The position numbers and the translations under genes are program-made. Source: Psilocybe azurescens (Eukaryota; Basidiomycota; Agaricomycetes; Agaricales; Agrocybaceae). From it: a DNA stretch of 64,000 bases. The stretch spans positions 146,732 through 210,731 of the forward strand of contig JAJIRX010000214.1 of assembly GCA_023853785.1 (NCBI GenBank), read 5' to 3'. The notes under the pieces were generated by a model. That model did no database searches. It was given only the letters and a program-made list of their open reading frames with translations, and had not been told where the DNA came from. Numbering within the stretch: position 1 is the stretch's first letter; every line of letters starts with the position of its first letter. Positions 45,959 through 56,869 of this stretch are shown piece by piece.

Positions 45959-46379
45959 TTTTTTCTATACTAGTATAAATTATAATAAAAGGACAGTAAA
46001 ACCTCGAAAAACCCTCTGCTTGCTGTCTGTTGGACTTCCATTGGAATTCCGTTGGACTTGTCTGCTGGAATTCCAATGGTCATGTCTGGTGGGATTCGAT
46101 GGACTTCCGATGGACTTCTGTTGGTCCTGTCTGGTCATTTCCAGTGGACTTTGACTGCTGGTTTGGCATTATTCCAGTGGACAGTCCGTTGGACTTGTAG
46201 TCCAGTCGGACATTCACTGGAATCTCACTGGAATCTCACCAGAAATTTTCAGCAGTCCTAGACCAGAAAAATTGTCATTCTGAATATAGAAAGTCCGACA
46301 GAGTCTGACCAGAGTCCGACCAAAAAATGAGGGGCCATGTAAAGACCTCTTTGAATCAAGGTTTATAGCATCTCTGACC

Positions 46380-46890
46380 CACAATTGATTGTATCATACT
46401 TCAAGCTCATTCCATAACCCAATGTGATGTACCTTGGGATCAATATTTGTGTGAACTGCATGTTGGCTGACCTCAGTATTGTATGCTATCCATAATGGCC
46501 AATGTTTGGATTGGCTCTCATTATCACATATACAACAAAAACAGTGATTCCAGCACTTGTATTTGTCTGGGAGATATTGTTGAATAAGATCTAATAATCT
46601 TTGCCAAGCTTGGTTCCATTCATTGAATGTGAGAGCTGTTTTTCCAGTTACAGAAAGTGTTTGTGAAGTGGTGACAATTCAACCAGTATTCATGTCAATT
46701 GATAATGTTTCATTGAACAACTCAGTGGAGGTGCTGCTTTTTTGAGCACAGAACTTATCTGTGAGAAATGTGAGAGGGATGCGGCTTGCCCAGCCCCTGT
46801 TTTCAGTGAATTTCTTTTGAATTTGGTCTGGAACCATGTAAAAATGCTCTGAGCAAGCATGCCTGGTAATCGAGTGGGACACTTCCATGA
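46380..46890 (-). pseudogene. Retroelement ORF1-like fragment
   Basis: The minus strand reads TFNEWNQAWQRLLDLIQQYL, CWNHCFCCICDNES and HWPLWIAYNTEVSQHAVHTN to a stop near 46,400. A Trp-rich frame of this style occurs in the ORF1/gag-like proteins of agaricomycete retroelements. Opposite orientation to the DIRS-like element at 38.5-43.9 kb. Low-confidence family call. Confidence 0.35.
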
Positions 46891-46899
46891 TGATGATGA

Positions 46900-48880
46900 A
46901 AGTCTATCATTCATGTGAGGAATTGGGGTTTGTGATTGTGAAATACTGTGGATGAGAATGTTCTGGTTGACATTGTAATCTGTTTACATTGAACTATAAG
47001 TGAACATGTTTTGCTTAATATCTCACAGATAGATAAACATATACAAAGGTTTTTGATAATGCAGAGATAATATTCAAAATTAAGTTGCAACTGTGCCATA
47101 ATAAGGACAGCAGCAGATGACAAAGGTGTGTGTGTGTGTGCCCAAAGGTTGTACATAGAAACATTAGCAAGGATTGTAGGAATATCCCATAAAATATACA
47201 AGTTGAGTTACATATAACCATTGACAGGGAGCATAGAAGTGTCCCATGAAATATATGTGTTGGGTTGTGTAAAACCATCAATGGGGATTATAAAAGTGTC
47301 CCATAGAATATATGAGTTGGGTTGCAAAGAACCATCAACCAGGTATCATAAAAGTGTCCCATGCAATATGTGTCGGGTTGTATATAACTATTGTCAGGGA
47401 TCATAAAAGTGTCCCATAGAATATATATGTTGGGTTGTGAAGAACCATCAACTAGGGATCATAAAGTGTCCCATAAAAATGTGTGTCAGGTTGTGTGAAA
47501 CCATCAACAGGGATCATAAAATGTTTCCCAAAATGAAAGAAATTGGGTTTGGGGAATCATGGATCGTGGTGGGGGTATTTCACATAGTTGGGCCACATCA
47601 TGGGGAGATGTTTGATGTGAAAGAACATAGGATGATTGTAATGAAATGAAAGGAGAAAAATACTTATCTTGAGACAGTGTACTGTGATTTCTAGTCCTAT
47701 GTGTGAGAGGCTAAGTGTGCCTCAAATAGTGGATGATGTTTTCTACTTAGTGGGCCATTACTGTGAAGAACTGAACTGTTATTAGGGATTTTGCAGCCAT
47801 GAACAGACAATAAATCAGATCTAGCTGACTGTTCATTGCCATTTGAGTTGTCATCAAGATTCTGATTTGCTTCTTTGACTTCTTTGTCATCCCCTGAATG
47901 ATCTGGCTATTGAGTGGGGCTCAACCCTGATGACAAGTATAAAGTCTCTGGTAGTCAGGGTTCTGTGCCAATTCTTCTCTATGGTTGTTGAGATATCTTT
48001 TGAGCTGTTGTTGAAGTGCTTTGACAAAACCTTCATTTGATTGGCCAAAGATTTAAATTATGGTGTAGTCTAGTTATTCCAGACTATGCTCTGGTAAAAT
48101 TTTGTGTCAATTGAACTGCTACTTCTAGTATTTTATCATCCCCAATTTTATTATTTATTATCCTCTATGCCCAACTCACAAGATATAATCTCAAAATCTT
48201 GTACAAAGGTGTGTTCAAATTATATCTACCCACTGCAATTTTAATCATAAAAATTATACATCTGTTGTTGAAAAATGTGACAACAAACCCTGTGCATTAT
48301 TTTTTGCACACCACTATAGCTCTTAGCCAACTGGTGCAAGGTTCTCCTCATTGTTGATTTGAGCTTCTGACAATGCCAAGCATATTTTATATTCCTCAAT
48401 GGAATTCAGTGCATTATCCAGCTACTCAAATTATGCCAGAAGCTTTTGAAGATATTCTCTGCTTTTAAAACAGGACCGCCCATGCTTTCAATCTGAGTGG
48501 GGAAACTTAAAGACACATTATTAGAAAAGGAAAAAAATTAACACCATATTCAAAGCCTTTATCATTCAGCATCAATGCAATCACTGTTGCAAATGATTGT
48601 GATGTTGCCACACTGAAAGTGTAGGACTATAGATTTTACTGTATATGCCATAGTACATCCATCTCACTGAGATTGGGCTGCTGGGCAGAGTGAGCATATC
48701 CACTTAATGGAAGAGTGGTTCTTCCATTTGTAATGTACTTTGAATTTAACAACAGAGCGGTTACATAGAGAATATTTTTGGGGTCCTAATAACCTTAAAA
48801 TAATCTATCTGTGCCAGTCCACTTCAGCATTGATGGCTGCAAGATGTTTGGCAGCCTCTTTGGAGGCTTGACAGTCCAGC
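46900..48880. other. AT-rich, CpG-poor repeat relics without a gene
   Basis: Contains the 61-bp tandem array entered separately and a short (GT)n run near 47,127. CpG is rare, as in the 14-21 kb island. No coding motif recognised. Confidence 0.4.
47165..47535 (+). repeat. Tandem repeat, ~61-bp unit, 6-7 copies
   Basis: Units contain CCATCAACAGGGATCATAAA, AGTGTCCCATAGAATATAT and GTTGGGTTGTG. Copies differ by a few bases each. Confidence 0.85.
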
Positions 48881-48889
48881 TTTCCATAT

Positions 48890-49085
48890 TTAAAATCATG
48901 CATACCCTCAGTGTTTTGCGATGTAAAAGGATGGCTTTGAGTATTAAATTGACTGATTTAGCCAAATACTTACATGCTTATGCAATCAAAGTCTGCTCAA
49001 ACGCACACCAATGTAGCACATGTGTTTTGCCTGCACCTGCATGGCACTCAGAGTGCATGCAAACATGCAACCTTGTTATCTCTGT
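48890..49085 (+). repeat. Dispersed repeat, copy 2
   Basis: Counterpart of 11,080-11,270 (shared GCAATCAAAGTCTGCTCAA). It ends exactly where the 13-kb inverted duplication begins. Confidence 0.6.
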
Positions 49086-51030
49086 CTGCATTTACGGCAT
49101 AAGTAGTAAGTAGCGTTCTTCCCGCTTCATCGTGCACATATTCAAGCTATGCTTCCATCTAACTAAATGAGCCCCTATGTTAGAACACAACACAGAACAC
49201 CCCACAAAAAAGTACGATCTACAATACCATCGCCGTCGCCATTGCAATTCGCTATCCAAGCTGCATGAAAGACGGCTGGGGCGGCGGGGCGACTGGCTGA
49301 AGCGCTATAAGCCTGCTTAGTCGTGATCGTAATTGCTCGTAATCGCCCATGTCCATTTCGACTTGGTGCGTCTAATCAAACTATCAGACGCACCCGAGTT
49401 CAGCATGAGCAATGAGCAATTTGCACAGTCCGTCTATCCCATGTCCCATTGGGATAGCGATTGCATTTCCGAGAGGAACGACCGGTACATGTGCATGTTC
49501 GGCTGGATAAACGAATGAATGGTGTGGTATGGTATGGTGTGCTGGCAGTGCGAGCCTTTCAATGCCCAAGCGGTAAGAATGAATGAATGAATGAATGCCA
49601 CAGAGTATTTTTCAGAGTGTATTGCCGCCTAGGTTCTAAAACTATGAGGTTGTGGTTTTTCTAATCATTGTGCGATTTAGGATTATCCTTACCGCCGAAG
49701 AGGTTGGATAAATGGCAGGATAGACGCCGCAGAAGCAGCTGGTCCTGTGGCACAGGCTATGCTCAGCTGCTATTTTATTTTGGCGGTCGTCAGATACAGA
49801 TGCTGGATTGGACGGCAGTGTAACCTTCGTCTCACGGAAAATTGATGCATAGAAAATTGAGCGGAATCGACCCTCCTCCCGTCCGAACATTCTGGGACCA
49901 AAGAGACTCGAGGCTATTCTATTGCTCGTGGAGAGCCTCTAGATAGCCAAAACGTCAATTACAGTACTATGTAAAAGTGACAATGATCTATGGTAATATT
50001 TATATCGTGATTATCAGCGCCAAATCTGACGTTTGGGTGTTGCGGACCATTTATAGCTGATTTGATATCTTTCACCTCTCTTGTCTTACTTCCTTCTTAA
50101 ATTTCACTATATCAGTGACAAGCTCTATCACGGTGTAGGATGAGTACGAGCCTTACGAACATATTTCCATCATAAGATGCCTCATATATTCTAACCCTGT
50201 AGTCGACTGATGTTGCGCCTCTCTGTGATGTCTGCCAAACACTCGACTTATCGAGTACTATCGAAAACCGAGAACCCATCAAATACCCACTCGGCAGCTG
50301 GGACGATATAAATCACAAAGCTGAATGGTCCCCCACTGCCCATTCTGTGAACAACTGATACCATTCATTGGTCGGTATGGTACAGACAGGGGCGATGTGA
50401 CCATTGTATGGAAGAAGAAAGGCGGCTTCTTTTACAACACCGACGGGAATGATCTGGCATTCTTGAATGAGGACACAGCGTCGTCGCCGCATGGGTCTGC
50501 GCGCACAGTAGAAGAGACCATGCATCGTTACTTCTTTGATACAATCGAGGGCTTTAATATCTCATCCCAGCTTGGTAAGAGAATTATTTTCATCTGAGCC
50601 TAGAATGGGAGTAGTTGGACGCTGCGATGTACAGTGATTGAGAATGTTGACACTCACCTAGCTTGAAATGTGAAATTACATATGAGGCATTCATACCATT
50701 GTTCCCATCATCCGCATCAACTGCATTGATCCCTAACTATGAGTATTATGAAAGAGCAAGGCCAATAGTATGCCTATTACACAGAAGCCTCACCTTACGA
50801 GACTAAATCTACAATAGCAAAGTCTTCACAGTCTGCACCACATTCGGTGATCAAATTAAGATCAACCGAGATGACTCAATTATCAACAGATGTTATCAAA
50901 CTTATCAATAAATCGATTAAAAGATGTGTACTTGTTTTCCAAGTTGTCGTGGCACAATAAGATGAACTAACAAACGAATCCAATTATTCGACCTCAATTA
51001 TCTCACGGACGAACCGGGATTGTCATAGCA
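49078..51030 (+). repeat. Left outer arm of the inverted duplication (diverged)
   Basis: Matches the reverse complement of 62,050 down to 60,350 and, after a gap, 57.2-57.04 kb. Example: GGCTGAAGCGCTATAAGCCT (49,296) against GGCTGAAGCGCTACAAGTCC (reverse of 61.84 kb). Many substitutions. Relative to the right arm it lacks about 2.8 kb holding most of the HET gene. Confidence 0.8.
50325..50597 (+). pseudogene. 5' fragment of a HET-type gene
   Basis: ATG 50,325 opens a frame with an N-terminal CPFCEQL (CxxC) and WKKKGGFFYNTDGNDLAFLN, matching the right-arm HET gene, then runs out of homology after about 65 codons and stops at 50,597. The HET domain itself is absent. It preserves the start that the right-arm copy has lost. 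Confidence 0.75.
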
Positions 51031-51200
51031 GCATAAAAACATGTCAATGGATTGAAAAACATATAGTACGGTGGTCTACCAAGAATTGTATCAACAGCCT
51101 ATCTATCCTGGTAAACTGTTTAGAAAACTAATCGCACACTAACGACTAGATTTCCACCATATAAAAGCATAATTTCGAAAGGAAGACGACTTCGCTTGGA

Positions 51201-52424
51201 TTAGAAAATGGCGAAGAACCCGTTGTAGCCAATGTTAGTCGACTCTTGTCCGTTCTGGGGCTCAAAGAACATGATACTGTCGAGCTCCTTATTTAAATAC
51301 CAATTGTATGCATGCCCAGATTGCCCATTGGTCCCGAACATCACACCCCAGAGAATAGCAACGCCCTGTCAGAGTGTTATATCAGTGACACGTGTATCAA
51401 TGAGCGAAAGCTAATTGGCTCACATCGGCACCGAGGAAACTGTTACCCCATCTAGCAACCTCACCCTTCGAGACAAAAGCAAAGTCGTCACCTATGCAAT
51501 TGAACAGAATCGCTTAGACATCCGTTTAGGAACTTCGTGAAGAGTACTCCACCTACAGTCGAATATATCCGGACGCCATGTAGTGGTGCGAAGTCCGGTG
51601 CCGTTGTATACGCTATCGCGGACAGTCTTCGGGAGTACTACATACCTACGAGCAGGTAAGTGCACCGGAGACAAGAATTTGTGAAAGACAGAAAATCGTA
51701 CAATCCATCTTGAAGGTAGCTTTTGAAGTCTTTGCCAATGTAAGGATTCTTGGCAAGTATGGCCCTGATCTCGGTTCCAGTACGGCTAACGCGACGGAGG
51801 AGCCAGTCTTGGGTTTCGACATTGGCCTTTGCCCAGCCATGTACTTTGGTGCCTAAAGAAACACAAAAATATTCAGTATCAATATTTATAGTTATGGGTC
51901 ATTCCATACCGTTGGTAGTAGCATTCCCCAAAAGATCAAGATAAGTCTTTCCAGAGACGTTCTGGAGTCTGCAAAGGGATGTGTGAATAAGCGTCCAAAA
52001 TGTCAATAAATTCATAATCTTACCGGTAGTACGTGCCGTCAGTGGTTATCTTCCATTGCTGATTGCCTGCATAAGCGGATCCTTCTGCTGACGACCAGCC
52101 CTGGACCTGAGTCCCATTAGCACTTGAGCCATTGCTCAAGTCGAGATAGGTTCCAGTACGTAGGTTGCGCAACGTATAGACGTCTGGCTGGCCGTCGACC
52201 TCTTTCAGAAGCCACTGTTGGTTGAAAATATCTTGTGTGTCGGTCTCGGCCCAGATATGACTAGGTGTTCCATTTGCACGGCGCCCTAATAGAAAGAAAT
52301 AAGCCAAGGAAGAAATGGGACACAGATTGATAAATGCACACCTTGGTAAATATCGAGGACAACATTCGTATCGCCGTTGGACTTTCTGTTAACGAGTATA
52401 CACGTTGTTGGTAATGGCAACCAT
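51201..52424 (-). CDS. MOA-like chimerolectin, copy L (ricin-B lectin plus cysteine protease domain)
   Basis: Mirror image of copy R (55,646-56,869), apparently identical, with the same six introns, same catalytic residues and same N-terminal frame problem. See copy R for domain detail. The two genes are transcribed away from each other, with 3.2 kb between their starts. Because the arms can pair, either copy could be converted by the other. Start given as the ATG at 52,424. Confidence 0.8.
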
Positions 52425-52714
52425 TGCTTCGGTGAGTGATGAAATCTGGGAAGGATATGGAACTCCTGTATTCTTTGATCAAGCTTTTATACAGTATGTT
52501 GCAGATATAGCCATACGTAACTCATGGGTTTGAAGAAGATTCGATTTCGCGTGCCATTCATTGTATGCTCGAAAACGAAACAAGTCCGAGCTTGAATGAT
52601 CAGCCGTAACTGAATGTATAGAAAGCTACAACATGGCCGACTTTACGTGACAGGGTGGGTCCACAGGAATTCATTCTGTGTGTCATAAAATGACCCTCGT
52701 CAAAGATCGAGGGG

Positions 52715-52960
52715 TATGTGTGCCTGAAGCCACGACTGCCAGGTATGAGATTGTGTTTGCCTCAGGCGTTTGACTCTCCGAGCTCAGAAATATGTACATA
52801 AACCTTCGGTGAATTTATATTCCGACATTAGAAGATTACTTGTCAAACTAGCGTGGGCGTATCATACAAGCTCTGATGCCTCGTGTCGAAAATTTGTGAT
52901 ATATGCGAAGCAGTTTGATACGATGGTCATTGATAATGAATGCTTCCTGGGTCTTTTTCC
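52715..52960 (+). repeat. Repeat Q, copy c
   Basis: Same repeat as 29.3 and 29.9 kb, here at the inner end of the left arm. A 65-codon frame (52,770-52,967) runs through it but has no recognised motif and is shared by all copies only in part. Confidence 0.75.
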
Positions 52961-53319
52961 GGGATGAAGACGCCAGCGGCACCAGAGTCGCTACTTCTAA
53001 ATCACAGGGCGGTAACACAGATGAGAACGGTGACGAGTAGCCCCGTTCGCAGAACTATATACAGGTACTGCAATAGAAACGTCGTGGGTTGTATGTACGT
53101 AATGGGGACTCCATCACATGAGAATGCACGCTCTCAATGCTACAAATACACATAGCTTCTGTTGATCAAGCATGTACTTCACAATGTGATTTTTTGTATC
53201 AGGCGTTTTGTCCTATATTTGTGGCAAATAACATGGAAAAAATCCCCTGGACCGTTTTCAATTCAATCCATGGAGTACGTCCAAAATGATAGCAGTGGCT
53301 GAACTTTAGATCGGCCCAA

Positions 53320-53960
53320 CTCTTGAGTTCTAGAATATGCATGGGACTTGTAACTCCTGCCCGCGATGCTGCCCTCTACAAAATCATCAGAGAGTCTGAG
53401 CCACTATCACCCTCTCAATCTCAGATTGTCATATCAAAATCATCAGCATGAATACTACCGTCGGTTCTACTGTAGTCATTGACACCTCTTCTATTGAAGC
53501 CTCGCTGAGCGCAAGGTGTGCATATTTACATCATAATCTTTATAACCTTCGTTAATACATGCTGTGTACACCCACCAGTTCGCTTGACATTAATAAATCA
53601 GTTGCTGCTGCTCCTGCTAGCAATTCCAGGTCCCTTGAGTTAAATATAGTAACCTCAGTCAGGAGCTCAACATTTTACCCATGTTTGAACCTCCAAAGGT
53701 CAGCAAATTATACGTTGACTTGTTCCCTGTCGTTTGGAGTTAGTGTTCACACACATTGTTTATATTCACAACTCGTCTCATTTAATACTGTCCCAGAAGA
53801 GGCATTATCTTTCAGCGCCAGTAAAATTAGCTCAGCCGATGTTGAGTAAACTTCCAACACCGGATTTTAGTCCCTCAGATAAAGGGCGGGAACCGTGTCG
53901 CCGCTTCCAACACGCAGAGCTCCCGGATAAGTGCTCACTTGCTCGTGGTAATTCATAGTA
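53320..53960 (+). pseudogene. Gene relic X, copy 2
   Basis: ATG 53,447 begins MNTTVGSTVVIDTSSIEASL with a donor GTGTGC. A later piece reads MFEPPKVSKLYVDLFPVVWS followed by a stop, and further downstream is sequence matching the AATAGCGGCAACCGTGTCGC block at 30.46 kb (here GGGCGGGAACCGTGTCGCCG). The upstream DNA also matches relic X copy 1 (TTCTAGAA(C/T)AT(A/G)CATGGGAC). Interrupted; family unknown. Confidence 0.4.
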
Positions 53961-53981
53961 TATGGCCATCATCAAAAAATG

Positions 53982-54862
53982 GTTTCATTACAAGCCCTAT
54001 ATGGTGTTAGAAGTCCATATATGGTATTCTGACCAGCTTATAAGGCACTTGTAGAATTTTATGTCAAGTAAAAGCTAAAAGAATATTTGTGGGAATGTCA
54101 ATATTGGTACATTAATTAAATAGAATTGTGGTGTATACAGAATGATAACAACATCTTTAAAAAGTCCTTGAAATGGTGCTAAAATTCATCAGAAAACTGA
54201 CAGGAAATACAACAGTTGAAAGAGAATACAGGACTATCAAGGTGTACACGGCACATACAACCCTTTTAATAGCATTCCAATGTGCATCGGGAGAGTGTTA
54301 GAATCAATTACTCATGCGGCAACAAGAGGATGGAATAAAATGGAATATTTATTGGAGTATATAATGTGTAGATACTATTCTATCTCTGTTTCACTGCCAG
54401 TCGGGCCCAGCTAAATATCCGCGCCATGTCTGTGCTGGGTGTGGGAAATCACAAAACTCACCTATTTGACGACTTAAATACTTTCTGCAAGTCCAAGGGT
54501 GGATTACAAAGGTCAGTATAAAATGAAATGCATTATGTACGATACTATATAGTATTACTGTGAAATAAATTGTATCACACCGTATCTGATGAAGGTGCAA
54601 TAGCGCTTATAAAGTCAAAACTGCACATTTGGTGGCTGTGCTAGAAAACAACACCAGCTTTTGCTAGTCAATCGCATGGCTGCACTTTCACAGAGGTCTG
54701 GAAATCTGGTGAGTGGCTCTGATTAAGGGTGTATACACCATGGAATATATGTATCTGACGTCAAGTAATATAATTCTCTCAACAGCTCACTGTAGTAAGA
54801 ATGACATATATGGCTTCCGGCGCCTATCAGTGGCACTATATATTCTTCTTTTACAATAACTA
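53982..54862. mobile_element. Possible MITE-like insertion in the spacer
   Basis: The left part AGAAGTCCATATATGGTATT and the reverse complement of the right part CGGAAGCCATATATGTCATT are similar, suggesting inverted ends of an element of about 0.85 kb that separates relic X from the acidic frame. The ends are not sharply defined. Confidence 0.3.
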
Positions 54863-55109
54863 TTACTAGCTACCATACCATGTCGCAAACACAACCTCTT
54901 CAACCTCTTGAATCTCATCTAATGCTTCCTCTATATCTAATGCTTTTGTCCGTATTGCTTTCAGGCTTGGATTCAGACTCTTCCTCATTGTTACTAGTCT
55001 GATCTTCATGTCTATGCCACCATACCCATAATCTAGTTCTTCACCAAACAGGGCTTCGTCTTTGGATTCAGCCCAATCCATATCATCGGAGTCTATGCGT
55101 CTTTATCCC

Positions 55110-55355
55110 GGAAAAAGACCCAGGAAGCATTCATTATCAATGACCATCGTATCAAACTGCTTCGCATATATCACAAATTTTCGACACGAGGCATCAGAGC
55201 TTGTATGATACGCCCACGCTAGTTTGACAAGTAATCTTCTAATGTCGGAATATAAATTCACCGAAGGTTTATGTACATATTTCTGAGCTCGGAGAGTCAA
55301 ACGCCTGAGGCAAACACAATCTCATACCTGGCAGTCGTGGCTTCAGGCACACATA
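55110..55355 (-). repeat. Repeat Q, copy d
   Basis: Mirror of copy c; it forms the inner end of the right arm. Contains CGGAGAGTCAAACGCCTGAG as in copy a. Confidence 0.75.
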
Positions 55356-55645
55356 CCCCTCGATCTTTGACGAGGGTCATTTTATGACACACAGAATGAA
55401 TTCCTGTGGACCCACCCTGTCACGTAAAGTCGGCCATGTTGTAGCTTTCTATACATTCAGTTACGGCTGATCATTCAAGCTCGGACTTGTTTCGTTTTCG
55501 AGCATACAATGAATGGCACGCGAAATCGAATCTTCTTCAAACCCATGAGTTACGTATGGCTATATCTGCAACATACTGTATAAAAGCTTGATCAAAGAAT
55601 ACAGGAGTTCCATATCCTTCCCAGATTTCATCACTCACCGAAGCA

Positions 55646-56869
55646 ATGGTTGCCATTACCAACAACGTGTATACTCGTTAACAGAAAGTCCAACGGCGAT
55701 ACGAATGTTGTCCTCGATATTTACCAAGGTGTGCATTTATCAATCTGTGTCCCATTTCTTCCTTGGCTTATTTCTTTCTATTAGGGCGCCGTGCAAATGG
55801 AACACCTAGTCATATCTGGGCCGAGACCGACACACAAGATATTTTCAACCAACAGTGGCTTCTGAAAGAGGTCGACGGCCAGCCAGACGTCTATACGTTG
55901 CGCAACCTACGTACTGGAACCTATCTCGACTTGAGCAATGGCTCAAGTGCTAATGGGACTCAGGTCCAGGGCTGGTCGTCAGCAGAAGGATCCGCTTATG
56001 CAGGCAATCAGCAATGGAAGATAACCACTGACGGCACGTACTACCGGTAAGATTATGAATTTATTGACATTTTGGACGCTTATTCACACATCCCTTTGCA
56101 GACTCCAGAACGTCTCTGGAAAGACTTATCTTGATCTTTTGGGGAATGCTACTACCAACGGTATGGAATGACCCATAACTATAAATATTGATACTGAATA
56201 TTTTTGTGTTTCTTTAGGCACCAAAGTACATGGCTGGGCAAAGGCCAATGTCGAAACCCAAGACTGGCTCCTCCGTCGCGTTAGCCGTACTGGAACCGAG
56301 ATCAGGGCCATACTTGCCAAGAATCCTTACATTGGCAAAGACTTCAAAAGCTACCTTCAAGATGGATTGTACGATTTTCTGTCTTTCACAAATTCTTGTC
56401 TCCGGTGCACTTACCTGCTCGTAGGTATGTAGTACTCCCGAAGACTGTCCGCGATAGCGTATACAACGGCACCGGACTTCGCACCACTACATGGCGTCCG
56501 GATATATTCGACTGTAGGTGGAGTACTCTTCACGAAGTTCCTAAACGGATGTCTAAGCGATTCTGTTCAATTGCATAGGTGACGACTTTGCTTTTGTCTC
56601 GAAGGGTGAGGTTGCTAGATGGGGTAACAGTTTCCTCGGTGCCGATGTGAGCCAATTAGCTTTCGCTCATTGATACACGTGTCACTGATATAACACTCTG
56701 ACAGGGCGTTGCTATTCTCTGGGGTGTGATGTTCGGGACCAATGGGCAATCTGGGCATGCATACAATTGGTATTTAAATAAGGAGCTCGACAGTATCATG
56801 TTCTTTGAGCCCCAGAACGGACAAGAGTCGACTAACATTGGCTACAACGGGTTCTTCGCCATTTTCTAA
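55646..56869 (+). CDS. MOA-like chimerolectin, copy R (ricin-B lectin plus cysteine protease domain)
   Basis: Architecture of Marasmius oreades agglutinin: an N-terminal beta-trefoil (ricin-B/R-type) carbohydrate-binding domain over the first ~150 residues, with repeated DL(S/L)NG- and QQW-type motifs (FNQQWLL, YLDLSNGS, NQQWKIT, TYLDLLGN), followed by a papain-like protease/dimerisation domain. The three catalytic positions known for that family are visible: Cys in FDCDDFAF (its codon is split by an intron), His in SGHAYNWY and Glu in FFEPQNG. Six introns of about 55-65 nt (55,729-55,784; 56,047-56,101; near 56,160-56,217; 56,369-56,425; 56,514-56,578; 56,647-56,704) all join in frame. The only problem is near codon 10: TAA follows the NNVYT segment unless one base is skipped, so the 5' end is either misread, mis-assembled or frameshifted. 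Such lectins bind glycans and are toxic to nematodes; no secretion signal is seen. Confidence 0.8.

Larger units (their letters stand above)
43911..46345. mobile_element. E-family element E2, ~2.43 kb
   Basis: Ends CTTTACAGTGCCCCTCATTT and (reverse complement of right end) CTTTACATGGCCCCTCATTT. Inside both ends are arrays of TTCCAATGGACT-type motifs (43,930-44,290 and 46,020-46,310). The core R3 is in reverse orientation, and a tRNA-like sequence lies at 45.9 kb. No 8-bp duplication was found. The left flank is YR coding DNA and the right flank is unrelated. Confidence 0.7.
51030..52977 (+). repeat. Left inner arm of the inverted duplication
   Basis: Position p matches the reverse complement of position 108,070-p across the lectin gene and repeat Q without visible differences in the stretches compared. 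The inner boundary is at GGGATGAAGACGC (52,967-52,979). Confidence 0.9.
52978..55092. other. Spacer between the inverted arms
   Basis: About 2.1 kb not mirrored. It contains gene relic X copy 2 (53.3-53.96 kb), a possible MITE (53.98-54.86 kb) and an unrecognised acidic minus-strand frame (54,866-55,081, with DEALFGEELDYGYGG). Confidence 0.7.

Noticed and set aside
44675..45973. Long plus-strand ORFs (432, 381 and 279 codons) with Leu/Val/Ala- or Cys/Pro-rich repeats
   Set aside because: All three frames stay open because of the 21-bp minisatellite and biased GC-rich DNA. Composition is repetitive in every frame with no domain.
49384..49569. ORFs on both strands around 49.3-49.6 kb
   Set aside because: Not conserved in the mirrored segment at 61.7-61.9 kb, so unlikely to be coding.
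52770..52967. 65-codon ORF in repeat Q as a protein gene
   Set aside because: It recurs only because the repeat recurs. The other two Q copies (29.3 and 29.9 kb) do not keep the same open frame.
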